Assembly: GCF_937871615.1 (NCBI RefSeq)
Contig: NZ_CALMPA010000070.1
Coordinates: 62,001 to 126,000, forward strand
Length of the DNA stretch: 64,000 bases
From: an uncultured Sphingomonas sp.
GTDB lineage: Bacteria; Pseudomonadota; Alphaproteobacteria; Sphingomonadales; Sphingomonadaceae
Direction: 5' to 3'
Position numbers and translations under genes: made by a program. Positions 17,887-27,950 of this stretch are shown piece by piece. How positions within the stretch are numbered: the first letter of the stretch is position 1; the number at the start of each line of letters is the position of its first letter. The notes below the pieces were generated by a model. That model did no database searches, had not been told where the DNA came from, and worked only from the letters and a program-made list of their open reading frames with translations.

Positions 17887-20129
17887 TCCGTTTGTCGTCC
17901 GTCGCGCTGGCGGCGCTCGTCATTGCCACGCCCGGCCTCGCAAGCGCCAAGGAGCGAGCCATCAACATTACGCCTGCCGCCGCCACCGCCCGCGCGGAAA
18001 AGCTTGTCGACGCGATGACGCTGGAGGAACAGCTTTCGCTGCTCAAATCGAAATCGGGCGGCAGCCTGCTCGATCTCGGCGTGCCGCTGCCGCCGTTCAT
18101 TCCAGCGGCGATGCGGACGGAAAAGCCAAAGGGCGCGATCGGCACCGCCGGGTTCGTTGCCGGCATCGAACGGCTCGGCTTCCCCGCGCTGCAACTGGCG
18201 GACGCCAGCCTGGGTATCGCGGATATCGGCTATCTGCGCCCCGGCGATCATGCCACCGCGCTCCCGTCCACGCTGTCGCTCGCGGCGAGCTTCGATCCGG
18301 CGATGGCGCGCGCGGGGGGTGATATCATCGGGGCGGAGGCGTTCGCCAAGGGCATCAACGTCCAGCTTGCCGGGGGCGTGAATCTGGCGCGCGAGCCGCG
18401 TAATGGGCGCAATTTCGAATATCTCGGCGAAGATCCGTTGCTCGCCGGCACGCTGGTGGCGGAGCAGATCGCAGGGATTCAGGCGCACAACGTCGCCTCC
18501 ACGATCAAGCATTTCGCGGCGAACAGCCAGGAAAGCGGGCGCTTCGTCTATGACGTTGAAGCCTCCGACGCGGCCTTGCGCGAATCCGATCTGCTGGCGT
18601 TCGAGATCGGCATCAAGCGCGGCAAGCCGGCATCGGTGATGTGCGCCTATAACCGCGTGCGCGGCAAATACGCCTGCGAGAGCGATTATCTGCTGAAGGA
18701 CGTGCTGCGCGGCGACTGGAATTATCAGGGCTGGGTAATGTCCGATTGGGGCGCGGTGATGAGTCTCAAGCCGTCGATCGACGCGGGGCTGGATCAGCAA
18801 TCGCCGCAGGACGAGGATTATTTCGGCCGCATCCCCGCCGCGATCGAAAAGGGCGAGATCACGCGCGGCGAGGTGCGTCAGATGGCGCTGCGCATCGTGC
18901 GCTCGATGATCGCGGTCGGCGCGCTCGACAATATCGCGCGGCCCGGCGGCGCGATCGACCAGGCCGGCCATGCGGCGCGCGCGCAGGCGATGGCCGAGGC
19001 CGGCATGGTGCTGCTCAAGAACGATGGCCTGCTGCCGATCGCCGCCACCGCGAAGACGATCGCGGTGATCGGCCGCCATGCGGACAAGGGTGTGCTCGCG
19101 GGCGGCGGATCGTCGCAGGTGATCCCCTATGGCGGCGTCTATCGCGACGCGCCCGAAGGCACCCATGCGCTGCTCGCGCTGATGGCGCCGTCCTACGGCC
19201 TGTCCTCGCCGCTCAGGGCGTTGCAGGCGGCGTTGCCGAACGCGACGATCGTGTTCGATGACGGCGCCGATCCGGCGCGCGCCGCCGCCGTCGCCGCCAA
19301 AGCGGATATGGCCTTCGTCTTCGCGGTGAAGCCGGAGATGGAGGGGATCGACAGCGCGGATCTGTCGCTGCCTTACGGGCAGGATGCGATGATCGCGGCG
19401 GTGGCGGCGGCCAATCCGCGCACCGGCGTGGTGCTCGAAACCGGCAATCCGGTGACGATGCCGTGGCTGGGCAAGGTGGGCGCGGTGCTCGCGGCATGGT
19501 TCCCCGGCCAGCGCGGTGGCGAGGCGATCGCGGCGATCCTTTCGGGCGCCTCCGCGCCGTCGGGCCGGCTGCCGCTCACTTTCCCGGCGTCCACCGCGCA
19601 GCTCCCGCACCCGCAGGAGGTGGGATATGATCCCGCGAAACAGCGTGCGCTGGGGATCGGGGTGAAATATGATCCGTTCACGATCGACTATAAGGAAGGC
19701 AGCGATATCGGCTATCGCTGGTTCGAGCGGACTGGCGCGAAGCCGTTGTTCCCGTTCGGCTATGGCCTGACCTATACCAGCTTTGGCTATGACGGATTGC
19801 AGCAGGCCGCCGGAAGGGCGCTGACCGTCACCGCGCGGATCACCAACACCGGCAAGCGCGCGGGCACCGAAGTCGCGCAACTCTATGTCGCGCCGCCGGG
19901 GCGCACGCATCGGCTCGCCGGCTGGGCGAAGGTATCGCTCAAGCCCGGCGAAACGCGCGAGGTGACGATCACCGCCGATCCGTGGCTGCTGCTTTCCTAT
20001 GACGAGAAGGCCGGGCAATGGACGCGCCCGGCGGGCGATTACCGTTTCTTCGTCGGCAAATCCGCCGGCGAACCGGAACTGACCGGCATCGCGCGACTCA
20101 CCGCCGCAACCGAAAGCAAACGTCGCTGA
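17883..20129 (+). CDS. Glycoside hydrolase family 3 beta-glucosidase-like enzyme, exported
   Basis: 748 residues from a GTG that overlaps the tetR stop. A signal peptide (cut near 'ASAKE') sends it to the periplasm. The GH3 N-terminal barrel shows 'PLPSTLSLAAS'-like strands, 'EYLGEDPLLAG', 'STIKHFAAN', 'SVMCAYNRVRG' and the nucleophile Asp in 'GWVMSDWGAV'. The C-terminal alpha/beta sandwich begins near 'GMVLLKNDGLLP', and a fibronectin-like domain with 'NTGKRAGTEVAQLYV' ends the protein. This three-domain form usually removes terminal beta-linked glucose or xylose. Substrate specificity cannot be read directly. Confidence 0.93.
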   Translation: MIRLSSVALAALVIATPGLASAKERAINITPAAATARAEKLVDAMTLEEQLSLLKSKSGGSLLDLGVPLPPFIPAAMRTEKPKGAIGTAGFVAGIERLGFPALQLADASLGIADIGYLRPGDHATALPSTLSLAASFDPAMARAGGDIIGAEAFAKGINVQLAGGVNLAREPRNGRNFEYLGEDPLLAGTLVAEQIAGIQAHNVASTIKHFAANSQESGRFVYDVEASDAALRESDLLAFEIGIKRGKPASVMCAYNRVRGKYACESDYLLKDVLRGDWNYQGWVMSDWGAVMSLKPSIDAGLDQQSPQDEDYFGRIPAAIEKGEITRGEVRQMALRIVRSMIAVGALDNIARPGGAIDQAGHAARAQAMAEAGMVLLKNDGLLPIAATAKTIAVIGRHADKGVLAGGGSSQVIPYGGVYRDAPEGTHALLALMAPSYGLSSPLRALQAALPNATIVFDDGADPARAAAVAAKADMAFVFAVKPEMEGIDSADLSLPYGQDAMIAAVAAANPRTGVVLETGNPVTMPWLGKVGAVLAAWFPGQRGGEAIAAILSGASAPSGRLPLTFPASTAQLPHPQEVGYDPAKQRALGIGVKYDPFTIDYKEGSDIGYRWFERTGAKPLFPFGYGLTYTSFGYDGLQQAAGRALTVTARITNTGKRAGTEVAQLYVAPPGRTHRLAGWAKVSLKPGETREVTITADPWLLLSYDEKAGQWTRPAGDYRFFVGKSAGEPELTGIARLTAATESKRR

Positions 20130-20151
20130 GGCGCTGCGCGGGGGAACCGGC

Positions 20152-21711
20152 ATGAAAGCTTATTGGCTGCTCCCCGCCGCGCTCGCGCTTGTCGCTGCCG
20201 CGGCACCCGACGGCCCCGGCCCGGTCGTGGCGACCGACACCGGGCGGGTGCGTGGCATCGCATCCGAGCGAACCGAGGCATTCCTTGCTATTCCCTATGC
20301 CGCCCCGCCGGTCGGCGCCTTGCGTTGGCGTCCGCCGCAGCGCGCCGCGCGCTGGAGTGGGGTGCGTGACGCGGGGGCGATCGGCCCCGATTGCGTGCAG
20401 GCGCGCGACGCGGGCAACCCGCACGCGATGGCCGAGGACTGCCTGAGCATCAACGTGTGGCGCCCGGCATCGCGTCGCGCTGGGGCGTTGGCGGTGGTGG
20501 TGTGGATCCATGGCGGCGGCTATGTCGCGGGCGGCAGTTCTGACCCGCAGACGGATGGCGCGGCATTCGCGCGCGACGGCATTATCGCCGTGACGTTCAA
20601 CTATCGGCTGGGGCGGCTGGGGTTCTTCGGCTTTCCCGCGCTGTCGGCGGAATATCCGCGCGAAGCCAAGGGCAATTACGGCCTGCTCGATCAGATCGCC
20701 GCGCTGCAATGGGTGAAGCGCAACATCGCATCGTTCGGCGGCGATCCCCGCCGCGTGACGGTGATGGGCGAATCCGCCGGTGGCGAATCCGTGCTGATGC
20801 TCGCGGGATCGCCGATGGCGCACGGGCTGTTCGCGCGCGCGATCGTGCAATCGGGCGGCGGCGCGGCGCCATTGCTCGGGCGGCGCCTGTTGCGCGAGGA
20901 TGCGGCGGGTGGCGTCTCCGCCGAGAAAGCCGGGCTGGCCTTCGCCCGGTCGACGGGGATCGAGGGCGAGGATGCGGCGGCGCTGGCGCGGTTGCGGGCG
21001 CTGCCGGCGGCGCGGATCAATGACGGGCTGAGCATGGTGTCGCTGGTGTTCGGCGGCCTCGCGCGCTTTACCGGCCCTGTCGAGGATGGCCGGCTGGTCA
21101 CGGCGCAACCCGATCGCGCCCTGCGCGCGCGGCGCGGCGCGATCCCGCTGCTGATCGGCACGACGGATGCCGATCTCGGCCTGGGCCGGGCGCGCACGAA
21201 GGACGAGGCCTTCGCCGCCTTCGGCGATCCCGCCGCCGCGCGCGGCGCTTATGATCCCGAGGCCCAAGCGCAACTGGCGGCGGTCAACACGCTGATCGGC
21301 GCGGATCGGACGATGACCGAGCCCGCGCGGCGCATCGCGCGGATTACCGCCGGGCGTGGTGTGCCGGCGTGGCGTTTCCGCTTCGGCTATGTCGCGACGC
21401 CGATCCGGGGCAAGCCGGTGCCGGGCGCGGAACATGCGAGCGACGTGGCCTATGCGTTCGGCACGATCGACCGGGCTTACCCTTCCGGCCTGACACCACA
21501 GGATGCCGAGGCGCAACGGCTGTTTCATGGCTATTTCGCGCAATTCGTGAAAACCGGCGATCCCAATGGCGCTGGCTTGCCGCACTGGCCGCGCGCTGGC
21601 GGCGCTGGCGATCCGCTGATGGTGTTTCGCAAGGATGCCACCGCCAGCGCGGGCGCCGACCCGTGGAAGACGCGGCTCGACCTGACGGCGGGCGCCGCGC
21701 CGGGACGATGA
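20152..21711 (+). CDS. Type B carboxylesterase, exported
   Basis: 519 residues with a signal peptide. It is an alpha/beta hydrolase of the carboxylesterase/cholinesterase type: oxyanion hole 'WIHGGGYVAGG', the pattern 'EDCLSINVWRP', nucleophile S208 in 'VMGESAGGESV', and the His region 'GAEHASDVAYAFG'. In glycan loci such enzymes remove acyl or aromatic esters from sugars. It lies 22 bases after GH3 and 67 bases before GH20, on the same strand. Confidence 0.9.
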   Translation: MKAYWLLPAALALVAAAAPDGPGPVVATDTGRVRGIASERTEAFLAIPYAAPPVGALRWRPPQRAARWSGVRDAGAIGPDCVQARDAGNPHAMAEDCLSINVWRPASRRAGALAVVVWIHGGGYVAGGSSDPQTDGAAFARDGIIAVTFNYRLGRLGFFGFPALSAEYPREAKGNYGLLDQIAALQWVKRNIASFGGDPRRVTVMGESAGGESVLMLAGSPMAHGLFARAIVQSGGGAAPLLGRRLLREDAAGGVSAEKAGLAFARSTGIEGEDAAALARLRALPAARINDGLSMVSLVFGGLARFTGPVEDGRLVTAQPDRALRARRGAIPLLIGTTDADLGLGRARTKDEAFAAFGDPAAARGAYDPEAQAQLAAVNTLIGADRTMTEPARRIARITAGRGVPAWRFRFGYVATPIRGKPVPGAEHASDVAYAFGTIDRAYPSGLTPQDAEAQRLFHGYFAQFVKTGDPNGAGLPHWPRAGGAGDPLMVFRKDATASAGADPWKTRLDLTAGAAPGR

Positions 21712-21778
21712 CCCCGCGCGTGCGCGCGCCCGTCAATATTTATTGCGATGTGAAGTGGAGCGAGCGGTGGGGCGAGCG

Positions 21779-23917
21779 ATGAAATGGCGGATTTCCGGTG
21801 CGCTGGCGGGCGCGCTGCTGGCGTCTGGCGCGATCGCCAGCCCGGCGCTGATGCCGCTCCCCACATCAGTCACGCGCGGGGAGGGCGTCTTGCCGCTCGA
21901 CGGACCGTTGGCGCCGGTCTGGTCCGGGTGCGGCGATGCGCGGCGGCTGCGCGATGCGGCGGGGCGGCTGCGGGCCGATATCGACCGTCAGACCGGACGG
22001 ACGTTCGCGGGCAAGGCGGTGCCCGTCACCATCGCCTGCGCCACCACATCCGACGCGGCGGACAAGGGCGAGGGCTATCGCCTGACGGTGGCGACCGATG
22101 GCATTCGCATTGATGCGCAAGGGCAAAGCGGCGTGTTGCGCGCATTCGCCACCTTGCGTCAGTTGGTCGGCCTGTCGCCGGGCGGCGCCACGCTGGCGGC
22201 GATGACGATCGACGATGCGCCGCGTTTCGCGTGGCGCGGCGTGATGCTCGATACCGTGCGGCATTTCCTGACCGTCGACACCATCAAACGCCAGATCGAC
22301 GCGATGGAGCGGGTGAAGCTCAACGTCCTCCATCTTCATCTGAGCGACGATCAGGGATTTCGCGTGGAGAGCCGCCGCTTTCCGCTGCTCACCGCCGCGA
22401 ATGGGGGCGAATTCTATACGCAGGCGCAGATCCGCGAGATTGTCGCCTACGCCGCCGATCGCGGCATCCGCGTCGTCCCCGAAATCGACATCCCCGCGCA
22501 TACCCGCGCGATCGTCAACGCCTATCCGGCCATCGGCGTGCGCGGAAAGCCCGGCGCACTCGGCATTGCGGATACCGCGCTCAATCCCGCGTCTCCGGAG
22601 ACCTATCGCTTCCTCACCGCGCTGATCGGCGAGATGGCGGCGCTGTTTCCCGATCCCGTGTTCCACGCCGGTGGGGATGAAGTGCCCAGGGGTGTGTGGG
22701 ACGGCGACGAAAGCGTGAAGGCGCTGATGGCGCGCGAGGGGCTGAAGGATACGCGCGCGGTGGAGCATTATTTTCATCGCCGCGTGCAACAGATCCTGCG
22801 TCGAGCGGGCAAGACGATGCTTGGCTGGGAGGAGATCGCGACCGGCCTAGGTGTCGAAAGCGATGCGATCGTGCAATCGTGGCAGACCTCAAATGCGACG
22901 GCGGATGTCACCGCCAGGGGATATCGCACCGTCGTATCGGCTGGATACTATCTCGATCTGCTGATGCCGGCGGAATTTCACTATGCGATCGACCCGGCAG
23001 ACAGCGCATCCGCCGGGATGACGCCCGAATTCGCCAATGGCCTGCGCAAGCTCAGCCCGTTTCTCGAAGGCTTCGTCTCCGATGCGCTGATCGCTTTCCC
23101 GCGCCCGCCGCTGACGGCGGCGCAGGAGAAACTCATCCTTGGCGGGGAGGCGCCGCTATGGGGTGAAATCGTGACCGACGAACTGGTCGATCAGCGGCTG
23201 TGGCCGCGCGCGGCGGCGCTCGCCGAACGCTTCTGGTCCGCGCGGAGCGTGCGCGATCCCGCCGATATGTATCGACGGCTGGGCGAGGTCGGCGCGCTGC
23301 TGAGCGTCTCCGGCACGAACGATCAGGCGAGCATGGCGCGGATGGCGACGCGATTGTCGCCGACCGCGCCGGAGCCGGTGCTCACCCTGCTCTCGATCGT
23401 CGGGCCGGTGCGCAACATGGCGCACGATCATCGCATCAAGGCAATGCTCGCCGGCAAGATGATCGAGCAGCCGCTCAACGCGCTGGCGGACGCCGCGCCG
23501 GTCGACAGCATGGCGGCGCGTCGCTTCGCCGCGGCGGCAAAGCGTTACGCCGAGGGCGATCGCACGCTTGCGCCGCTGCTCACCGCCGAACTGACGCGGT
23601 GGCGTGACAATGACGCGGGCTTCGTCGCGATCTCCGCCGGGCGACCCATGCTGGAGGCGGCGCGCCCGGCCTCGGCGCAGATCGCGGCGCTGGCGGCGTG
23701 CGGGCTGGAGGCGGTTGCCGCGATCGAAGCCGGGAAGTCGCTCGATCCGGCGGCGGTGGCGCGCGCGCGCGGGCTGCTCGATACGCTCGATCAGCAGGAG
23801 AAAGCCTCCTGGCGCCCGATCGAATCGCTGCTGAAGCCGCAGCCGCCCGCTGATATGATCGTCAAGATCGGGCCGGGCATTCGCACGCTGATCGAGGCGG
23901 CCGGCGAGCGGCGGTAA
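21779..23917 (+). CDS. Glycoside hydrolase family 20 beta-N-acetylhexosaminidase
   Basis: 712 residues from the ATG at 21779, where the signal peptide begins ('MKWRISGALAGALLASG'). An ATG 12 codons earlier lacks a leader-like sequence. The GH20b N-terminal domain is followed by the barrel: 'FAWRGVMLDTVRHFL', 'LNVLHLHLSDDQGFR', 'VVPEIDIPAHT' and the catalytic Asp-Glu pair D300-E301 in 'FHAGGDEVPRG'. The enzyme uses the substrate 2-acetamido group as nucleophile, so it should release terminal GlcNAc or GalNAc. After the barrel there are about 200 residues of helical C-terminal sequence that I do not recognise. Confidence 0.92.
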   Translation: MKWRISGALAGALLASGAIASPALMPLPTSVTRGEGVLPLDGPLAPVWSGCGDARRLRDAAGRLRADIDRQTGRTFAGKAVPVTIACATTSDAADKGEGYRLTVATDGIRIDAQGQSGVLRAFATLRQLVGLSPGGATLAAMTIDDAPRFAWRGVMLDTVRHFLTVDTIKRQIDAMERVKLNVLHLHLSDDQGFRVESRRFPLLTAANGGEFYTQAQIREIVAYAADRGIRVVPEIDIPAHTRAIVNAYPAIGVRGKPGALGIADTALNPASPETYRFLTALIGEMAALFPDPVFHAGGDEVPRGVWDGDESVKALMAREGLKDTRAVEHYFHRRVQQILRRAGKTMLGWEEIATGLGVESDAIVQSWQTSNATADVTARGYRTVVSAGYYLDLLMPAEFHYAIDPADSASAGMTPEFANGLRKLSPFLEGFVSDALIAFPRPPLTAAQEKLILGGEAPLWGEIVTDELVDQRLWPRAAALAERFWSARSVRDPADMYRRLGEVGALLSVSGTNDQASMARMATRLSPTAPEPVLTLLSIVGPVRNMAHDHRIKAMLAGKMIEQPLNALADAAPVDSMAARRFAAAAKRYAEGDRTLAPLLTAELTRWRDNDAGFVAISAGRPMLEAARPASAQIAALAACGLEAVAAIEAGKSLDPAAVARARGLLDTLDQQEKASWRPIESLLKPQPPADMIVKIGPGIRTLIEAAGERR

Positions 23918-23941
23918 AGCCCACCCGCCGACCGCCCCGGA

Positions 23942-25243
23942 TCAGGCCAGCCCGCCGCGCCGCGCGATCTCGCCAAGCAGGTGCGCCGATGGCTTGGGCG
24001 TGCGGCGGAAGGTCTTGCGATCGACTGACACCAGCCCGAATTTCGGGCGGTATCCGGACATCCATTCCCAATTGTCGAGCAGCGACCAGTGGAAATAGCC
24101 GCGCAGGTCGATCCCGTCGGCCACGCACCGCTGCACCCCGGCGATCGCGCCCCGGATATAGGCGATGCGCCGCGTATCGTCCTCGGTCGCGACGCCGTTT
24201 TCGGTGATGTAGATCGCCTTTTTCGTCCGCGCGGCGACGAGCCGGACGGTCTGTTCGACCGCATCGGGCATGAACGCATAATCCATCTGCGTCAGTTCGA
24301 TGCCCGGCGGCGGCGGCAAATCCGCGTCCTTTCCCACGGCGGCGCCCGAATAGGTCTGCACCCCGATGAAATCGCCCGGCGCGGCGAGCCAGCGATCGAT
24401 CATCTCGCTTTGCTTGCGCTTCAATCCGCTATCGTCGCCATTGGCGGCGTGATCGGCGGTTATCGCGAGCGTCAGCCCGACGGGGAACTTGCCGCCGCCA
24501 GCGCGGATCGCCTCGATCGCGGCGGCATGGGCGGCGAGTATCCCGTCGAATTGCGCCTCGCCGGCCAGCATCGGGCTTGCCCAGTTCGGCGATCCCGTCG
24601 CGGCGCCCGCGCCCTTTTGCATCGCCGCGATGAACGGGCGGTATTTCTCCGCCAGGCCGCCCCAGCGCACGACGGTCGACAGGTTCGGTTCGTTGAACGT
24701 CGCGGCGAGATGGATCATCTCGCCCATAGCCTCGGTCACGCGGCGGCAGTGCGCGGCAAAGGCCGCCACGTTCGCCGGATCGTTGAAGCCGCCGCTCGCC
24801 GCCACCCAGCGCGGCACGGTGAAATGGCTGAAGGTGACGACGGGCGCCAGCCCGTGTTTGCGGCACGTCTCCAGCACGCGACGATAATAATCGAGCCCGG
24901 CGTTCGATATCTGCCCGCGCTCCGGCTCGATCCGGGACCATTCGATCGAGAAGCGGTGACTGTTGAAGCCGAGTGAGGCGGCGAGCGCGATATCGTCCGC
25001 GACATAATGATAGGTGTTGCACGCATCGCCCGACGGCTCGGTGAAGATGCTCGGCTTCAGATGCTCCACCACCCACAGGTCGCTGGCGTAATTGCCGCCT
25101 TCGATCTGATAGGCCGCGCCGGCGGTTCCCCACAGAAAACCTTTGGGGGGGCGGGCCGCGGCGCGCGGGGCCGCGATCGCCTGCTCGGCGCGCACGGCCA
25201 CGCCGACGGCCGCGGCCGACAGCAGAAATTCACGGCGCTTCAT
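23942..25243 (-). CDS. Glycoside hydrolase family 1 beta-glucosidase-like enzyme with Tat signal
   Basis: 433 residues from the ATG at 25243 preceded by AGGAGG. It starts with a twin-arginine signal (KRREFLLSAAAVGVA). GH1 landmarks are 'GFLWGTAGAAYQIEGG', the acid/base E185 in 'AATFNEPN', nucleophile E348 in 'IYITENGVA' and 'GYFHWSLLDNWEW'. It probably hydrolyses short beta-glycosides in the periplasm. It converges on GH20 (24-base gap) and is divergent from the hexuronide TonB receptor, so the operator at 25463 may affect it too. Confidence 0.93.
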   Translation of the reverse strand: MKRREFLLSAAAVGVAVRAEQAIAAPRAAARPPKGFLWGTAGAAYQIEGGNYASDLWVVEHLKPSIFTEPSGDACNTYHYVADDIALAASLGFNSHRFSIEWSRIEPERGQISNAGLDYYRRVLETCRKHGLAPVVTFSHFTVPRWVAASGGFNDPANVAAFAAHCRRVTEAMGEMIHLAATFNEPNLSTVVRWGGLAEKYRPFIAAMQKGAGAATGSPNWASPMLAGEAQFDGILAAHAAAIEAIRAGGGKFPVGLTLAITADHAANGDDSGLKRKQSEMIDRWLAAPGDFIGVQTYSGAAVGKDADLPPPPGIELTQMDYAFMPDAVEQTVRLVAARTKKAIYITENGVATEDDTRRIAYIRGAIAGVQRCVADGIDLRGYFHWSLLDNWEWMSGYRPKFGLVSVDRKTFRRTPKPSAHLLGEIARRGGLA

Positions 25244-25434
25244 GGATCCTCCTTTGTGTGCATTCCCGGCATGATATGTGCGGCGGCATAAACATGCGGT
25301 CAATACTGCTTGTATAATGCACCGGTTGCCTGAACCTGCATCGCGCCACTGTCTTTTTCCAGAGCATCGAGCTTTCCACGCCCGGCGACGCGCGCGGCCT
25401 CACCATCGGTTGCGTGGCCGGGCACCGATGACGC

Positions 25435-25473
25435 TTGACGGTTATGACCATATGGCGGTAATTGGTAAGACCA
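25435..25473 (+). promoter_or_regulatory. Promoter and GntR/FadR-type operator of the hexuronide TonB receptor
   Basis: TTGACG (25435-25440) is followed after 18 bases by TAATTG (25459-25464). Directly overlapping and beyond the -10 is TGGTAAGACCA (25463-25473), a TGGT-N3-ACCA palindrome of the FadR subfamily type. The 14 bases AATTGGTAAGACCA recur at 33135-33148 before the local gntR gene. The rest of the 288-base gap between GH1 and the receptor shows no gene. Confidence 0.65.
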
Positions 25474-25531
25474 CAATGGCTAGGCCGACACGCGCGAACG
25501 AACAGGCCAGCGATAATAGGGGAGGGTGGAA

Positions 25532-27943
25532 ATGATCCGCACATTTTTCCTGCTGGCGAGCGCCGCCGTTGTCGCCGCACCCGCGATGGCGCAAAATTCA
25601 TCCAGTCAGAACGCAAGCCGCGATGACGGCCAGGGGCTGGAGGATATCGTCGTCACCGCGCAGAAGCGCGAACAGAATCTCCAGACCGTCCCCGTCTCCG
25701 TCACCGCGCTGTCGAGCGAGGCGATCGCCAACAATCGCCTCGCCGATTTCTCGGATCTGACGCGCGCCGCCCCGTCGATGACGATCACGCAGACCACCTC
25801 GTCTCCCAACAACTCGATCATCCTGCGCGGCATCGGCACATTCGCCTTCTCGATCGGCGTCGAGCCGAGCGTCGCTGTCATCATCGACGACATGCCGGTG
25901 GTGCAGCAGGCGCAGGCATTCGACAATATGTCCGATCTTGAGCGGATCGAGGTGCTGAAGGGGCCGCAGGGCACGCTGTTTGGCAAGAATTCCTCCGCCG
26001 GCGTGGTCAATATCGTCACCAAGGATCCGGGGCCGGATTTCGAGGCCAATGCGAGCGTTACCGCCGCGACCGATGGCGACGTGCGGACCGAGGCGATGAT
26101 CTCGACGCCGCTCGCCGAAGGTGTCGGATTGCGCGTAACCGGCTTTTATCACAATTATCCCGGCAATATCCGCAACCTGACCAGCGGCACCAAATTGAAC
26201 GATCAGGAAAACTACGGGATTCGCGCAAAGCTGAAGGCGCAGATCGGAAGCGCGGTCAGCTTCACGCTGACCGGGGCCTATTCCAAGGCGACACAGGATG
26301 GCACCGCCACCTCGATCCGTCAGATCACCGGCACCGGCACGCCGCGCGTCTTCGGCAGCCCGGCATTGCCGCTGATCCCCAGCCTGACCGGAATCACGCC
26401 GGGCGAGGGCAATTATGTAGCGCGCGTCGATGCGCTGGGCGGAACGCGGAACGAAACCGCAAGCGTTGCCGGAAAGTTCGATGTCGATCTCGGCTTCGCC
26501 AATCTGATTTCGGTCACCGCCTATCAGGATTGGAAATACCGCTTCCAGAATGACGTGGATGGCACGGATATCGATCTGCTGGGCGCGTTCACCGGCGGCG
26601 CGGCGCATGGCGGCTTGGCGCAGGGCGGCCCATATCATTCACGCAATTTCACGCAGGAACTGCGCCTTGTTTCGGGGGGGCATAGCGCGCTCAAATATGT
26701 GGCGGGGGCGTTCTATTCGAATGCGCGCACCGATCGCGCCTTCCTGCGCGGGCCGGTGCTGCTGGTCGCGCAATGGTCCGCCCGCAATACGAGCGAAAGC
26801 CTGGGGTTGTTCGCGCAGGTCGATTATACGCTGCCGACCAACACCACGCTGAGCGGCGGCGTGCGCTACAATCATGAGAAGATCGATGTCGCGTTCGACA
26901 ATCAGGTCGCCGGCGCGACCGCCAACCAATGCGCCACAGGCAACCCGTTGTGTCGCGGCTCGAACAGCGACGGGGTGGTGACGTGGAAAGGCTCGATCGC
27001 GCAGGAACTGGCGCCGCAGGTGATGGTCTATGGCAGCGTGGCGCGCGGCTACAAAGGCTATGCTTACGATATCTCCAGCAATTTCAATCCGGCGCGGATC
27101 AATGCCGCATTGAGCGGCACCGGGCCGGGATTGCTGGGGGTAGGGCCGGTCAAGCCGGAGACATCAACCGCCTGGGAAATCGGCATCAAGAGCCGCTTCC
27201 TCGACAATCACGTTCAGTTGAACGTCACCGGCTTCCTTACCGATTATAACAATTTCCAGGCGCAATCCGCGATCCTCGTCGGCTCGCCCCCGGCGCCGCA
27301 ATTCGTGCTCAACAATGTCGGCAAGTTGCGGACCAAGGGCATTGAGGTCGAATTGTCGGCCAAGCCGGCCGACTGGCTGCGCTTCGACGGCGGCGCATCC
27401 TATACCGATGCGATCATGCGCAGTTTCCCCGGCGCGCAAGGCTATAACGGGCAGACCGGCCAGCTCTGGAACGGCAGCGCCTCCAGCCTTGTCGGGCCGT
27501 GCACTTCGGCGCCCGCGGCAACCGCCGCGAACCCGCGAACGACCTGCACCTTGCAGGATCGTTCCGGCGCCCGCCTGCCGAACTCGCCCAAGTTCAAGTG
27601 GAATATCGGCGCCACCGCGCAATTCCCGCTCGGCGCGGAGGCCAAGGGCACGGCCATTCTGGCCTATCAGCATCAGAGCGCGGTCAACTTCGATCTGCTC
27701 GGCAATCCGCTGGATACCCAGAAAGCCTATGGCATCCTCAACGCCAGCCTGGGCGCGGAACTGGGCCGGTTCAAGCTCACCGCCTTCGTCAACAATATCT
27801 TCGATCAGCATTATGCCGCCAGCCTTGGCGATGGCTTTGGCGTCCTTGGCGGAAGCGCTGCGAACGACACGCATGTGATCTATCAGTTCCTGCCACGGGA
27901 TTCGCAGCGTTATGGCGGGGTGAAGCTGAGTGTCACATTCTGA
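25532..27943 (+). CDS. TonB-dependent outer-membrane receptor (hexuronide locus)
   Basis: 803 residues from the ATG preceded by GGGGAGGG. Signal peptide ends near 'PAMAQN'. The plug begins 'LEDIVVTAQKREQNLQTVP' and holds 'RIEVLKGPQGTLFGKNSSAG'. The barrel ends 'GGVKLSVTF'. It is followed by the MFS porter gene, and its promoter carries the operator shared with the glucuronate catabolic genes. The likely ligand is therefore a glucuronic-acid-containing oligosaccharide (inference from context). Confidence 0.93.
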   Translation: MIRTFFLLASAAVVAAPAMAQNSSSQNASRDDGQGLEDIVVTAQKREQNLQTVPVSVTALSSEAIANNRLADFSDLTRAAPSMTITQTTSSPNNSIILRGIGTFAFSIGVEPSVAVIIDDMPVVQQAQAFDNMSDLERIEVLKGPQGTLFGKNSSAGVVNIVTKDPGPDFEANASVTAATDGDVRTEAMISTPLAEGVGLRVTGFYHNYPGNIRNLTSGTKLNDQENYGIRAKLKAQIGSAVSFTLTGAYSKATQDGTATSIRQITGTGTPRVFGSPALPLIPSLTGITPGEGNYVARVDALGGTRNETASVAGKFDVDLGFANLISVTAYQDWKYRFQNDVDGTDIDLLGAFTGGAAHGGLAQGGPYHSRNFTQELRLVSGGHSALKYVAGAFYSNARTDRAFLRGPVLLVAQWSARNTSESLGLFAQVDYTLPTNTTLSGGVRYNHEKIDVAFDNQVAGATANQCATGNPLCRGSNSDGVVTWKGSIAQELAPQVMVYGSVARGYKGYAYDISSNFNPARINAALSGTGPGLLGVGPVKPETSTAWEIGIKSRFLDNHVQLNVTGFLTDYNNFQAQSAILVGSPPAPQFVLNNVGKLRTKGIEVELSAKPADWLRFDGGASYTDAIMRSFPGAQGYNGQTGQLWNGSASSLVGPCTSAPAATAANPRTTCTLQDRSGARLPNSPKFKWNIGATAQFPLGAEAKGTAILAYQHQSAVNFDLLGNPLDTQKAYGILNASLGAELGRFKLTAFVNNIFDQHYAASLGDGFGVLGGSAANDTHVIYQFLPRDSQRYGGVKLSVTF

Positions 27944-27950
27944 TTTGCCG

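Noticed and set aside
23918..23941. Terminator between GH20 and GH1.
   Set aside because: The 24-base gap has no usable stem or T-run.
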